Position numbers and translations under genes: made by a program. A DNA stretch of 64,000 nucleotides from Antonospora locustae (Eukaryota > Microsporidia): contig CM017452.1 in NCBI GenBank assembly GCA_007674295.1, positions 1-64,000 of the forward strand. The letters run 5' to 3'. Every line of letters begins with the position of its first letter. Positions within the stretch are counted from its first letter, which is position 1. The notes beneath the pieces are model-generated. The model had not been told where the DNA came from and did not search any database. It saw only the letters and a program-made list of their open reading frames with translations. Of this stretch, positions 17,523 to 26,949 are shown one piece after another.

Positions 17523-18146
17523 TTAAAATAAGCAATTATACAGCTCATTTTCTTGCTCGGACTTTGTCCTTGGGCTGGGTCGTGTGCACATAATCGGCTG
17601 AATGTTCTCCTTCTTGTGCCCGTAACTTTTGAACAGCGCTTTTATTATCTCAATGTCCTCGATAATCCGGAGCTCCCTTGTGCATCGGAAGCTGAAGAAC
17701 GTACGGTCTTCGTTTGTCTCTATGTGGACCTCGGCACTTTTGTCGGTTGCGATGATCACAAAAGGCAGGTGAAGGATGTCTGCATCATAAGTCTTTGTCA
17801 GCTCATTCCTGTCCACAAGCCTGCCAAACACGTCTCTTATTTCTCGGATCTTCTCTATTTCATCAAGCTTTTTTCTGTAAATGCTCTGCAGATCCAGGCT
17901 TTCCTTGGTGACAAGAAAGTACATTCGCCTGCATTTAGATACCATGTTCAGCGACCGCATGATGTTCAGCACGTCGTATATTCTTCGGCGCGTTGTCTTT
18001 TCGCTCAGAAGCCGCAGCTGCGAGCATATTGCGTTGTATGTGCACCTCTTTTCCCGCTTGATCACCTCGTATATCATCCTTGTTATTGTCTTTAAACCAC
18101 AGCGTCTGGCCTCGCATGCCAACATATCGCCTGACGATGACGGCAT
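17523..18146 (-). CDS. DP-family transcription factor (E2F dimerisation partner)
   Basis: 207 residues. A winged-helix DNA-binding domain lies at about 18-80 with the signature RRRIYDVLNIMRSLNMVSK at 53-71; DP proteins have the RRR(I/V)YD-ALNVL-x-x-x-x-I-SK pattern. A short coiled-coil dimerisation helix (YRKKLDEIEKIREIRDVF) follows. Then comes the DP-specific beta-sandwich DILHLPFVIIATDKSAEVHI with the IIEDIEIIKALF end. DP factors bind DNA as heterodimers with E2F and time S-phase genes. The short basic N-terminus is typical of a minimal version. It is convergent with PTP1 and divergent from PTP2, so it sits between the two polar tube genes. No E2F gene is seen in the window. Confidence 0.82.
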   Translation of the reverse strand: MPSSSGDMLACEARRCGLKTITRMIYEVIKREKRCTYNAICSQLRLLSEKTTRRRIYDVLNIMRSLNMVSKCRRMYFLVTKESLDLQSIYRKKLDEIEKIREIRDVFGRLVDRNELTKTYDADILHLPFVIIATDKSAEVHIETNEDRTFFSFRCTRELRIIEDIEIIKALFKSYGHKKENIQPIMCTRPSPRTKSEQENELYNCLF

Positions 18147-18310
18147 TTTGCCACTGGGGGACTCTCTGTTATATGTATGCCTTTGGAAAAAGAATCGAAT
18201 TTGTACAGTGTTTCAAGCAAAGGGCGGGTAGAGGGGCTCCTGAAACCTATGCCAAACAAATTGCACGTTTCTCCGCTGCATCTGACGGACGCATGTTCTT
18301 CGTGTGAACT

Positions 18311-18508
18311 ATGTTGTTTGTTTTTGTTGTATTTTGTACGGTTGTATGCTCGCTGTCTGTTGCTTTCATCTGGGGTTTTCACATGAGACGCACTGTACAC
18401 GGTGAGTTACAGACCCTTTACCCAGAGACTTGCACGAGTGTCTCAGACATAATGTTGCAACGGGCTAAAACATGCAGGAGATTGGACACGTCCATTGGAC
18501 AGCCTTGA
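18311..18508 (+). CDS. Possible small single-pass membrane protein
   Basis: A 65-residue ATG frame sits between the DP and PTP2 genes. Residues 1-24 form one strong hydrophobic helix (MLFVFVVFCTVVCSLSVAFI). The remainder is polar with several Arg and Cys. It is unrecognised. Low-complexity helices of this kind arise by chance in T-rich DNA, and the C-terminus looks unstructured. Support is therefore weak, but the spacing (51 bp to PTP2) fits a compact genome. Confidence 0.25.
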   Translation: MLFVFVVFCTVVCSLSVAFIWGFHMRRTVHGELQTLYPETCTSVSDIMLQRAKTCRRLDTSIGQP

Positions 18509-18558
18509 TACAGTTTTGCATGTAAATAAGAATAAAAAGAATGTAGGCACATTGATTA

Positions 18559-19422
18559 ATGAAAAGACTTGTTTCACTGGTGCTGCTGTACAGCATACTG
18601 GAACCAGTGTTTGCTTTAAGCCACGGCTACGGCTCCAAATACAGCGTAAATGCCGTGAGCGGCTCATCAGGTGCTGTAAACAACGCAGCAAGGGAAAAGA
18701 CCCTATCTCTCGAACAAAACAGGGTTCTCAAGGCAGCCATCGCACAGAACGCAGCAGCATCCCTCCCACCTGGCATGGCAGGCAGCTTTCTGACCAACAA
18801 CCCGAAGTGCAAGTCATCAAGCGTCGACGGAAACTGGAGCATGCTCCAGACAAAGCTGAACCAGGACTGTGTTGAGAAGGTCATCGAAAAAAACGAGAGG
18901 GCAAAGAAGTACGCACAGATTCTTTCGAAGCCGTCGTCAAAGGAGTGCATAAAGAAGCTGAATCCCAATGCCATGGTGTGCCAGGCCCGCAAGGTCATGA
19001 GCCGTGTTGTCGAGGAGCCGTACTACCAGATCATAATGTATGGAAACGTAGTCCAGCTTGTTGAGGACGGGCGCGTGAAGATGATGGGTGTTGTTGAAAA
19101 GATACACTACGACGTTGAGAAGAAGAACATGAGAACCCCAAGTCCTCTGAAGAAGCCAACAGCCCTGCTTGAGTTCAACGAGCTAGGTGGCCTCCTCAAG
19201 CAGAAAGGAAAGATACCTGCTGCAAAAAGCCCTGACCCATGCCTGTCCTCCTGCATCGAAGCACTCGAGAAGAAGGCTGCGGTCGAGGGCCAGAACGAGG
19301 GCTGTGGCGAATGCGAATCTCTCATGGAGATCACAACTGTGCGGCCGGGCATCTTCAAAGATGCGAGCAAGAAGAAGGAAGAAACACCATCTGGTGAGAA
19401 CAAGGAAAAGTCTGAGGGATAA
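18559..19422 (+). CDS. PTP2: Polar tube protein 2
   Basis: 287 residues. A signal peptide occupies about 1-21 (MKRLVSLVLLYSILEPVFA). The mature protein is Lys-rich and basic in the middle (KKYAQILSK, KKNMRTPSPLKKPTALLEF) with evenly placed cysteines (KCKSS, QDCVEK, KECIKK, MVCQARK, CLSSCIEALEKK, GCGECES). It ends in a charged Lys/Glu tail. This matches PTP2, the basic partner that is disulfide-linked to PTP1 in the polar tube. The length agrees with what I remember for Antonospora and Paranosema PTP2. PTP1 and PTP2 lie on the same strand, separated by the DP gene on the other strand. An AATAAA signal follows the stop near 19,453. Confidence 0.88.
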   Translation: MKRLVSLVLLYSILEPVFALSHGYGSKYSVNAVSGSSGAVNNAAREKTLSLEQNRVLKAAIAQNAAASLPPGMAGSFLTNNPKCKSSSVDGNWSMLQTKLNQDCVEKVIEKNERAKKYAQILSKPSSKECIKKLNPNAMVCQARKVMSRVVEEPYYQIIMYGNVVQLVEDGRVKMMGVVEKIHYDVEKKNMRTPSPLKKPTALLEFNELGGLLKQKGKIPAAKSPDPCLSSCIEALEKKAAVEGQNEGCGECESLMEITTVRPGIFKDASKKKEETPSGENKEKSEG

Positions 19423-19758
19423 AACAGTAGCTATGCACGGCGCTTAATCTAAAATAAAGTTTTTCAGCTAGTCATCATAGAAACCTCGTATATGTGAAAT
19501 AAAACACGTATACAGGTCCTTTGTAGTAAAAGTCCTAAACAACTATGCATTTATTTTACATCAACAGAGACAGCTGGTGCATCTCACAATATAGGCATCA
19601 GGCTATGTAGCTTATACAGCCACAACTTGGATAATTGGCTACACATAGTCATTGAAAAATATACAGGGGCAGTAGCGCTTTTCAGTAAGGCGTGATATCA
19701 GGAGTGTTCTGCATGATTCATGTTTAAAAGTAAAAATAACAAGCTCCATCATTCCTAT
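19423..19758. other. Convergent intergenic region with AATAAA signal
   Basis: This lies between the 3' ends of PTP2 and the Tra2-like gene. It is AT-rich. AATAAAG near 19,453 and AATAAAA near 19,498 suit PTP2 polyadenylation. No gene seen. Confidence 0.5.
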
Positions 19759-21288
19759 TTAATTACTTTCCCTGTTTTCAATATTCGTTGTTCTTGGCCC
19801 CTCACTCACAGAATAGTCTACTCTCACTACCTTGTTGTATATGCTCTGTCCTTGCAGCTGCTCCTTGGCTGTTATTGCCTCATCAAGCGAACTAAAGTAA
19901 ACAAAGCCAAAGCCCCTAGACTGGCCCGTGTATCCGTCTCTCACAAGGTGCACTTTCTCGTATCGAATGCCAGGAATCTTCTCTGCAAGAAACTCCTTGA
20001 CATCGTCCAATGTGGCGTGGCTAGAGAGCCCAAACAGTCCTATTACTCTCGATGGAGGTGGGTTTACTGGAATTTCCCGCTTCTTTCCAAACTCGTATGG
20101 TGTTCCCGAGTACCCGTACGGGTGGTATCTAGGCCCCTCGCTGTTTTGCCTGTACCTTTTGAATTCGCTTCTGCCGCCACCATAGCCCCCGTCTCGATTA
20201 AAATCACTGTGGCTCTGGTAAGCTGGCCATCCAGTTGATGCCGTGTCTCCCCTTCTCAAGTCTCTGCCTGACACATCACCATATGCATCTTGTCTTGCCC
20301 TGCTCCAACCCTCTCTTGGCAGACCAGCTCCTCCGTGCGACACAAATCCGTCACGATGTCTGCTCCATCCGTCTCCCATTCCAAACCCATCGTGTGGCGC
20401 CCTTGCATACCCCTCTACCCTTTCACGGCTCCAACCGCCTCTCGAGTCAAATCCCTCTCTTGTATCATGGCTCATTCGCGAGCTACTCCATCCCTCTTTG
20501 TGAGGCATTTCGTCACGTCCATGCCATTCCTGCCTGCGCTGTAGGTCACCACGTGCGCCCTCTCGAAAACGAGAGGGTCCTTGCGCAAAGTTGCCATCAT
20601 CAAAGCGTCTTTTTCTTAGTGGATAGTCGAGACTTTCGTACCTCCTGCGCTCTTCATAACTCCCCTCTCTGGGTTCATATTGCCTTCGTGGCGGGCCTCT
20701 TCTTTCCCAGGAGTCTTGCTCTGCATATCCTCGAGGCCTAGGCTGGCGAAAGTCTCTCCTGCCCTGCTCGATACCCCGTGTTGTGTACCTATCTGCATCG
20801 TTCCAGGACTTGTGCTCACTGGCGCCACCGCGTGACCCTGAGACATCACCCCACCGCGAGTCTACACAATCACCCCAGCTGTCTCTTGTTTGCTGCATAC
20901 TCACTCCGCTTTTGTTTTCCTCGCACGCACTTCCTGGCCTCTTTCTCTCTGTTGGCTCCCGCACAGATGTTCTGCTGGTACCACTGTCTTTCATCCCTTT
21001 GTTGGATTCCATCTGCCGGTCTTCTTGTACCTCGCTAGCAGGTCCTTCTCCATCCTGTAGTGACGCCTTGGCCTTAGTGACGTTTGTTTCTGCATGCTGG
21101 TCGGATATTTCCTTTTCTTCATTTAAACAAGACTGCTTCTCCTTGGATTCAAGGCTTTTTGCTACAACCTCCTTGTCTTTGTTTTCGTCACCACTCTCTA
21201 TCCACACATCATTCTTACCATGTCCAGTCTCTGACGACTTCAAGTCCCCCCGGCTGTTGTCGTTTTCCGTGCTGCGATCCACAGACAT
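19759..21288 (-). CDS. Arginine-rich RNA-binding protein, transformer-2-like
   Basis: 509 residues. The first 150 or so are acidic and polar (KDEVV, EEKEIS). About 160-410 are a low-complexity stretch rich in Arg, Gly, Ser, Asp and Tyr (RGGWSRERVEGYARAPHDG type repeats). A single RRM closes the protein at about 415-500, with RNP2 VIGLFGLSS and RNP1 SRGFGFVYF. The LFGLS-x-x-x-T start and the VRVDYSVSEGPRT end of the RRM resemble transformer-2 splicing regulators. A role in splice-site choice or mRNP assembly is inferred. With few introns in such genomes, a role in mRNA export or packaging is equally possible. Confidence 0.75.
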   Translation of the reverse strand: MSVDRSTENDNSRGDLKSSETGHGKNDVWIESGDENKDKEVVAKSLESKEKQSCLNEEKEISDQHAETNVTKAKASLQDGEGPASEVQEDRQMESNKGMKDSGTSRTSVREPTERKRPGSACEENKSGVSMQQTRDSWGDCVDSRWGDVSGSRGGASEHKSWNDADRYTTRGIEQGRRDFRQPRPRGYAEQDSWERRGPPRRQYEPREGSYEERRRYESLDYPLRKRRFDDGNFAQGPSRFREGARGDLQRRQEWHGRDEMPHKEGWSSSRMSHDTREGFDSRGGWSRERVEGYARAPHDGFGMGDGWSRHRDGFVSHGGAGLPREGWSRARQDAYGDVSGRDLRRGDTASTGWPAYQSHSDFNRDGGYGGGRSEFKRYRQNSEGPRYHPYGYSGTPYEFGKKREIPVNPPPSRVIGLFGLSSHATLDDVKEFLAEKIPGIRYEKVHLVRDGYTGQSRGFGFVYFSSLDEAITAKEQLQGQSIYNKVVRVDYSVSEGPRTTNIENRESN

Positions 21289-21427
21289 CGTTGGGGTGAA
21301 AAAATTTGTGAATATTCATTCATAATAAACGTATGCCGCATGTGCATTTGAAAGCACGTTTGAGCATTCTGTCTCTTTAGATAGCATGCAGCTGCAAGAG
21401 CATTCTGCTATGTGAGGGGTTCCTTTA

Positions 21428-22906
21428 CTATGATTTCTTATGTAGCTGCACTATGCTAGTACCAGTCATCAACACTGGCTTGTCTATTCTCATGTACTCT
21501 AGCACAGTGGGCGCAACATCCTTCAGCGAAAACTCTGTGTCCACAACACCATCCACATGCGCCTTTCCATCGCATACTATTAGTGGCACCTTGTTAGCCG
21601 TGTGCTTTGTGACTGCAGAACCACCGCTGTCAATCATGACCTCGCAATTTCCGTGATCTGCTGTTACAATGAGAGTGTGTCCACTGCGCTTGCATCCTTC
21701 ATGAATCTTTCCAATGACCCGATCTGTCGCTTCTACGGCGAGACACGTTGCCTCGAAGTTTCCGGTGTGCCCCACCATATCTGGTGCAGCCAAGTTGCAC
21801 ACGACAAATGGCGTGCATGCATTCAGCTCATCTAACACATGCACGAATACATCTTCCATGCTCATCTGTGGCGTTTCTGAGTATTGCTTTACACATGGAC
21901 TAGGAACGATCACTCTTTTTTCGCCTGGAAAGGGCTCCTCCTTTCCTCCATTTAGAAAATACGTAACATGTGCTTTCTTCTCAGACTCTGCAATATGCGT
22001 CTGCAGCATGTTGTGTCCAGATATCGCTTCGCCCAGCGTACATGAAACAGCTTCTCTCCTAAATACTACAGCTGCATCAAATGTCTTGTCATATTCAGTC
22101 AAAGTGAAAGTTGTATTTCGTCCAATAAACCTTTTTGTCAGCTGCCTCATTCTGTCTGCACGATAGTTGAACATAAAGACCGTATCTGACTCTCTAATGG
22201 CTCCTTCGCTTGCAATCAGCTTTGGCATCAGCATCTCGTCGCTACTGAGTGCATCAAGACCAAGACTTTTTAGATCGTCGTGTGGCTTCGGCGAATTTGC
22301 CCTGCCAATGCCTACCATCATGTTGTATGTTTTGTCTGTTCGCTCGTGTCTGCAGTCCCTGTCCATTGCATAGTATCGCCCACATACGCTTGCTATGCTT
22401 CCGCACATGTTGCACTCCATAAACTTTTTCAGATCCATGTAGTACTTCTCAAAGGATCGGGGCGCTGTGTCACGGCCGTCGCTTATGAAGTGCACAAACA
22501 TACTTTGGCTCCGCCCGCGGCACTCTAAAAGCAGCGACTTCAAAATATCTATGTGCGAGTGTACTCCTCCGTCGCTCACAAGTCCAATAAAATGAAGACG
22601 TCCAACACCCTTCAGGCCAACCCTGTCAAGCTTGTATTTCAGCTCTTTCGAGCATGCAGCCCTCTTTATAGTGCAGATGTCCTGCTCAACAACTCTTCCA
22701 GCGCCTATTGTAAGGTGGCCCACCTCTGAGTTACCAGCCTGGCCTTCCATAAGTCCCACGTGCTCTCCATGTGCATACACAAGTCTGCATCCATATTTGT
22801 AAATCAGTGTGTCCATGCTACTGCATGATGAGTTTAAAACTGCGTTCCCATGTCTATTGTTGGAGTAACCCCATCCGTCAATTATAACAAGACATACAGC
22901 GCGCAT
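21428..22906 (-). CDS. gpmI: 2,3-bisphosphoglycerate-independent phosphoglycerate mutase
   Basis: 492 residues. This is a glycolytic enzyme that interconverts 3- and 2-phosphoglycerate in the cytosol using two manganese ions and a phosphoserine. Alkaline-phosphatase-superfamily landmarks are complete: VIIDGWG with the metal aspartate D10, the nucleophile serine S60 in GQAGNSEVGH, HFISDGRDT, the NYRADRMRQLT arginine motif, TADHGNCEVM and KHTANKVPL near the C-terminus. The length is slightly below the usual 510. It is divergent from the next gene with only about 100 bp between the chosen starts. Confidence 0.95.
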   Translation of the reverse strand: MRAVCLVIIDGWGYSNNRHGNAVLNSSCSSMDTLIYKYGCRLVYAHGEHVGLMEGQAGNSEVGHLTIGAGRVVEQDICTIKRAACSKELKYKLDRVGLKGVGRLHFIGLVSDGGVHSHIDILKSLLLECRGRSQSMFVHFISDGRDTAPRSFEKYYMDLKKFMECNMCGSIASVCGRYYAMDRDCRHERTDKTYNMMVGIGRANSPKPHDDLKSLGLDALSSDEMLMPKLIASEGAIRESDTVFMFNYRADRMRQLTKRFIGRNTTFTLTEYDKTFDAAVVFRREAVSCTLGEAISGHNMLQTHIAESEKKAHVTYFLNGGKEEPFPGEKRVIVPSPCVKQYSETPQMSMEDVFVHVLDELNACTPFVVCNLAAPDMVGHTGNFEATCLAVEATDRVIGKIHEGCKRSGHTLIVTADHGNCEVMIDSGGSAVTKHTANKVPLIVCDGKAHVDGVVDTEFSLKDVAPTVLEYMRIDKPVLMTGTSIVQLHKKS

Positions 22907-23004
22907 TGTTTACAAACAGTATGTGTTGAAGTATGCTTTGTTTCATCTCAGCCTGTTTTGCAGTCCAATGCCCTCACAAAACACAGTTGCATTGTGCAGC
23001 CCTG

Positions 23005-24018
23005 ATGATAACAGCAACAGACAAGCTGCTTCTTGCAATGGCAGTTAAGATGTTTGGCACAAACAGCCAGAAGATCCGTCTCTATGTAATGGCTCGCTCA
23101 CCAAGTCTTAGAGTAGGAGAATGGAAAATTCTCTATGAAAATGTTGTGAGAGACGCCCAAATGTGTGGTTACGGAGAAGTAACCGACTACTGTGCGGATT
23201 TCTGCTACGTAAGAATGTTAAGTGTGTATAGAGAGAAGGTTTTTATGCTGAACACCCTAAATTCCACTGCACCAGACGAGTGTGAAGAAGAAGCAGTTGT
23301 CATCGAGATTAACCTGGAAAGAGACGGCAAGGAGAATGTGAGGTCATTATACATATATGAAGATAAGGAGCCCTACATTTACATCGAAAAGGCAGGGGTG
23401 AAGGAAAACACAACAGTCCCTGTTGAGGTTTTCAAACCAGCTCCTGAAGCACCTCAGCATGAACGCGAGCCATTGAGGGAAGTAAAAGTGTCTAAGAGGC
23501 TCTGGATCCGTATGACAGAGCAGGAAAAGAAGTTCGAGGAACATTTCAACACAGTGGAGGAGAGCACGTACTGCCGAGAAACATGTGTGTCGTCCAAGAT
23601 TGTGCCAAGAAATCCATTGAGGTTCTACTTTCCGGCTGTCAAGAGAAGCAGCGAGCAGCCTCCAGAGAGCGTGTTAAGAAGACCAACTACACTTGAAGAA
23701 CAGTACCATCAGGTGATCAGCAAGCTTGTAGGAAACAAGAAAAGCACAAAAGACAAGGCCTTCTGGCCCAGCGAGTACAAGGTCATGATCAGATACATGA
23801 TCGGGACGATTAAAGAAAGGGATTCTGTAAGCCCGTATGCACATGCACTGCAAAAGATAGCTAATGAAAAACACGAATTGCATCTTCACAGCGCTGTTAT
23901 AAAGGCAATGGGTCTGCTGCAGAGAGCCATCTTTGAAAGTAAAGATGCAAGTTTTATAGAGAAACTCAATTCCTTCAAAAATAGGCTGTGTTTATTATAT
24001 GACTTTTATAGACGCTAA
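23005..24018 (+). CDS. Hypothetical protein with SANT-like N-terminus
   Basis: 337 residues from the ATG at 23005. An ATG at 22933 would add 24 Cys-rich residues and start only 26 bp from the divergent iPGM gene. The N-terminus (TDKLLLAMAVKMFGTNSQKIRLYVMA) is reminiscent of the SANT-like start of BRD8-type NuA4 subunits (W-x-x-x-EKL-x-L-A). The remainder is mixed, with a charged Pro-containing linker at about 130-170. A helical C-terminal block (AFWPSEYKVMIRYMIGTI, HAVIKAMGLLQRAIFE-like) could be a small bundle. No bromodomain is evident. Assignment to a chromatin complex is a guess. Confidence 0.7.
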   Translation: MITATDKLLLAMAVKMFGTNSQKIRLYVMARSPSLRVGEWKILYENVVRDAQMCGYGEVTDYCADFCYVRMLSVYREKVFMLNTLNSTAPDECEEEAVVIEINLERDGKENVRSLYIYEDKEPYIYIEKAGVKENTTVPVEVFKPAPEAPQHEREPLREVKVSKRLWIRMTEQEKKFEEHFNTVEESTYCRETCVSSKIVPRNPLRFYFPAVKRSSEQPPESVLRRPTTLEEQYHQVISKLVGNKKSTKDKAFWPSEYKVMIRYMIGTIKERDSVSPYAHALQKIANEKHELHLHSAVIKAMGLLQRAIFESKDASFIEKLNSFKNRLCLLYDFYRR

Positions 24019-24145
24019 CCTGCATTTTGCCTGATCCACTCGCATCAAACAGCAGAATCTGCATTTCTTTGTGGTGGAAGAACATAGTGGCTTTGAAAAT
24101 CATGTTCAGCAAGAAAAAATATAAACACCGCGCAGAGAGGTGCTA

Positions 24146-24823
24146 CTATGCACTCTCCTTTAGCACAAAGACCCTTTCCATGATACCCAACTCGGTGTTC
24201 GTTGTTAGTTTACCGCAGAATCCAATACAGTCGTTGACAACCACCCCGCTTCCTATAATTACGTTTCCTGTGTTAACAGTACCGGCTGTCACCTGTATTC
24301 CCAGTCTTTCGCATAGAATCATCTGGTCCTCCTCAGTAGTTTCTGGGTCCACAAGTAGACCTTGGTTATTCATAGATCCATATGCGCCAACAAGTGGCTT
24401 GTTTCCTATGCACATTTTGTACACATCCACGCCCAATACATGAGATATTATCTCTTCACTCTCTGGATCCACCTCGGGGTGCACTAGTGCATGGTGGTCG
24501 TTGCAGAGAATGACGTTTCCCAGCGCATTAAGCCGCTCGTCTATGCGACGCACACGGACTGTCTCCGGAAGACGCTGGCGCAAAAATAGCAGCTCGTGGT
24601 CATGAGTTGTCGACGGAACAAGCAGTCCATGCTTGTTTCCTTGTATCTGGCAGCCTATCGTACGAATGCTATTGATTGTAGTCTCTATAACAGGAATGTC
24701 CATGAGCTGCTCCACCATTCTTTTGAACTGGGAGGTGTGCGAGGCACCAACAATGACGTATGTGTTGGTAAGTTTTACGTAGGCTCCTATCTCCGAGCTT
24801 CCGTCAAAATGCGCGCGCTGCAT
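24146..24823 (-). CDS. TIF6: Translation initiation factor 6 (60S anti-association factor)
   Basis: 225 residues. This has the pentein fold made of five repeats: FDGSSEIGAYVKLTNTY, IRTIGCQIQGNKHGLLVP, LNALGNVILCNDHHALVHP, KPLVGAYGSMNNQGLLVDP and NTGNVIIGSGVVVNDCIGFCG. eIF6 binds pre-60S subunits in the nucleolus and blocks premature joining with 40S. SBDS together with Efl1 releases it, and SBDS lies about 3.5 kb away. The length is slightly shorter than the 245-residue human protein, the loss being in the C-terminal tail. It lies 79 bp downstream of NOP58 on the same strand. Confidence 0.95.
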   Translation of the reverse strand: MQRAHFDGSSEIGAYVKLTNTYVIVGASHTSQFKRMVEQLMDIPVIETTINSIRTIGCQIQGNKHGLLVPSTTHDHELLFLRQRLPETVRVRRIDERLNALGNVILCNDHHALVHPEVDPESEEIISHVLGVDVYKMCIGNKPLVGAYGSMNNQGLLVDPETTEEDQMILCERLGIQVTAGTVNTGNVIIGSGVVVNDCIGFCGKLTTNTELGIMERVFVLKESA

Positions 24824-24902
24824 GCAGGGGTCGTAACTCCAGCAGAGATGCCAGAGAAGTGCTGTGTAGCGGTTTAAGGTGACTAACTGTGTAATAAATT
24901 CT

Positions 24903-26144
24903 TTATTCAGAGGTTTTCTGCTTTTTTGTGCTTTCTCTTATGTCTTGTCTCTCGTCATACTTCAGAACCGGCTTGAAATGGTGCTTGGGCCTCCTTGCAT
25001 GCACCTTCTTCTTTGCGCCTGCCTCCTCCATTCTCTGCAGCCGCTTTTCAAGTCGTGTCCTTGCCTCTTTCCCCATCTCGCCGCTTGTGCCCTCTCCAAA
25101 TGCATCAATCTTGCACGCAAGACTTGCTTTTGCAGCAAGAGACCTTGCTATTTTCCCTTTCAGACTCGGTGATGCCTGTGTCACCAGAGGCGAGTGGTAT
25201 ATGAGCCCATGTTTCGGCGTGTCGCTCTTGTTTTTGATCGCATTAAGAAATGCCTTCTCGGCTCCCATGATCTGTATTGTCGACGCAGGCAGCTTGGAAA
25301 GTGCCAACAGCGAGCCTGCCTTTGCAAGCATTTTGGCTGCAGTCATCTCCCCAACCAACGCAACAAGGTTTGGAGATAGTGTAGTAACTCTTTTTCTCAG
25401 GTAAATACTCAGCTCATCGCGATATGTGCACATTCTAATGACGCTTTTGGCATCGCTCGTGATCTTCATACAGTCCTCATCCGTTATTTCTGCCCCCATG
25501 CTCGTACATGCTCTCTCTATGACCTCTTTGGTCTTTTCCTCTCCAAAGATGCCCTCATTCTGTATGCATTCTATGTTTCTCCTGTTTCCCACTGCAACAA
25601 TGGTCCGCATGTACTCTATGTTATTCTCGCATACCTCCTCCAGCTCAGGAAAGTGAAAGCCATACCACTCCTTAAGCCTCATGACATGCATGTTGATGTC
25701 ACGATCAAGGTCCTCCAGCAGATTGATGGATTCAACAACCATAATATCCATCTTCTCGGGGTTTTCCTTCAGGGCCATTCCACTCATTCTATGTGCAAGA
25801 TGCACAACCTTTGCATAGTATTCTTCTTTCGTGACACCCACAAATTCAGAAAGTCTTTCACGCACTATTCGCACTGAACTGCAGTCCAGTATACATCGGA
25901 TGTTGGTTGAGTTCTCTATTAGTTTTACCATGCTCTCATCTGTTACGCACAATGGTTCGCTCGCAACGTACTTTTTCAAAAACACCCTCAGAGTGTCTGG
26001 AAGAACCCCCCTTTGGAGCGACACAAAGTTGTCAAGCATCTCTTGCACGTCTGCAAACTTTGCTGATGCTTCGAGTACGTAGGTCTTCTCAGCACCCTCT
26101 GTGATCAAGAGGTAGCCAATTGGTGTCTCATACAGTATCTTCAT
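24903..26144 (-). CDS. NOP58: NOP58, box C/D snoRNP core protein
   Basis: 413 residues. It has an N-terminal domain (MKILYETPIGYLLI), a NOSIC coiled coil containing LKEWYGFHFPEL, and a Nop domain with LVALVGEMTAAKMLAKAGSL, then IMGAEKAFLNAI, then TPKHGLIYHSPLVTQASPSL and KGKIARSLAAKASL. The L-x-EWYG and LVTQASP forms favour NOP58 over NOP56. It ends in a basic KKKVHARRPKHHFKP tail. NOP58 helps guide 2'-O-methylation and processing of rRNA in the nucleolus. It is shorter than yeast NOP58 (511), mainly in the repetitive lysine tail. Confidence 0.93.
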   Translation of the reverse strand: MKILYETPIGYLLITEGAEKTYVLEASAKFADVQEMLDNFVSLQRGVLPDTLRVFLKKYVASEPLCVTDESMVKLIENSTNIRCILDCSSVRIVRERLSEFVGVTKEEYYAKVVHLAHRMSGMALKENPEKMDIMVVESINLLEDLDRDINMHVMRLKEWYGFHFPELEEVCENNIEYMRTIVAVGNRRNIECIQNEGIFGEEKTKEVIERACTSMGAEITDEDCMKITSDAKSVIRMCTYRDELSIYLRKRVTTLSPNLVALVGEMTAAKMLAKAGSLLALSKLPASTIQIMGAEKAFLNAIKNKSDTPKHGLIYHSPLVTQASPSLKGKIARSLAAKASLACKIDAFGEGTSGEMGKEARTRLEKRLQRMEEAGAKKKVHARRPKHHFKPVLKYDERQDIRESTKKQKTSE

Positions 26145-26273
26145 GACCCCTCTGTGCTTATGGAATTTAGAGGAGATGATAAAGGAGGACAGAGACTAGC
26201 CGGCAGTCAGACATATGCAGAAGATGCATACATACACACAGCGGATTCTGCATGGCATCCGATAAAAATAAAA

Positions 26274-26355
26274 CGTCAGCAGCAGGATTTGAACCTACGC
26301 GTGTTTCCACATTAGATTTCAAGTCTAACGCCTTAGACCACTCGGCCATACTGAC
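26274..26355 (-). tRNA. tRNA-Ser (anticodon TGA)
   Basis: 82 nt on the reverse strand. The acceptor stem GTCAGTA pairs with TGCTGAC (one G-U). The D arm holds GGCCGAGTGGTCTAAGGC. The anticodon loop CTTGAAA has TGA, then a long variable arm (TGTGGAAACACG), then the T arm GTAGGTTCAAATCCTGC. The long variable arm and the D-loop form are serine-type. No intron. A T-run is not obvious immediately downstream. Confidence 0.93.
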
Positions 26356-26613
26356 AAGCGAAGTTAAGTGTGCCATATAAAATTCGGAATGCCTTGGAAT
26401 ACGTGCTCCCAGTTCTACAGACGCGCAGAAGTGCAGTCCATTGGCACATGCAAACTAGCCTGGCGAAACAAATAGGTGGACAACAAGTAGTTAAGCTCAG
26501 CTACTTGGTTTGAGAGATACGTTGAGTGGTGTAGCGTGTGCATGGATGGTGTGTATTGTGTCTTTTATGCATATAAAGTTTCTGTGACATTCCAAAGTTT
26601 ATTTCTAGCCCTC

Positions 26614-26835
26614 ATGTCTGCTCTCTTCAACTTTACGTCGCTTGTCAGAACAACAATCCTCCTTATCTGTACATCGGCATACATAAAAAAGCACGTTCCA
26701 GGAATTGTGCACAAGAAAAACAAGTATGCATCCATTCTCTACAAGGCCAGCGTTGCCGGAGAAAGACTGTCGCCATATGTATCTATGCTGTGCATCTACT
26801 TTGGTGTGATCAAGCTCAAGTCGTTTCTCTGCTAG
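26614..26835 (+). CDS. KSH1: Kish/TMEM167 secretory pathway protein
   Basis: 73 residues from the ATG at 26614; the longer frame adds an unrelated N-terminus. MSALFNFTSLVRTTILLICT then SAYIKKHVPGIV and GERLSPYVSMLCIYFGVI match the small two-helix Kish family nearly end to end, including the invariant FNF, the CT-x-AY(I) stretch and the GER-SPYV loop. Kish proteins sit in early Golgi membranes and are required for the secretory pathway in yeast. A TATA-like ATATAAAG lies about 40 bp upstream. Confidence 0.9.
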   Translation: MSALFNFTSLVRTTILLICTSAYIKKHVPGIVHKKNKYASILYKASVAGERLSPYVSMLCIYFGVIKLKSFLC

Positions 26836-26949
26836 CAAGTATATCTGGAACTTGCCGTGTTCTGTGCAATTTTGAATACACAGAAGGAAAGCACTATCTT
26901 TGCTGAGACACATATAAAAGCTCTGTGCGAAAATTGTAGTGGCTTCAAG

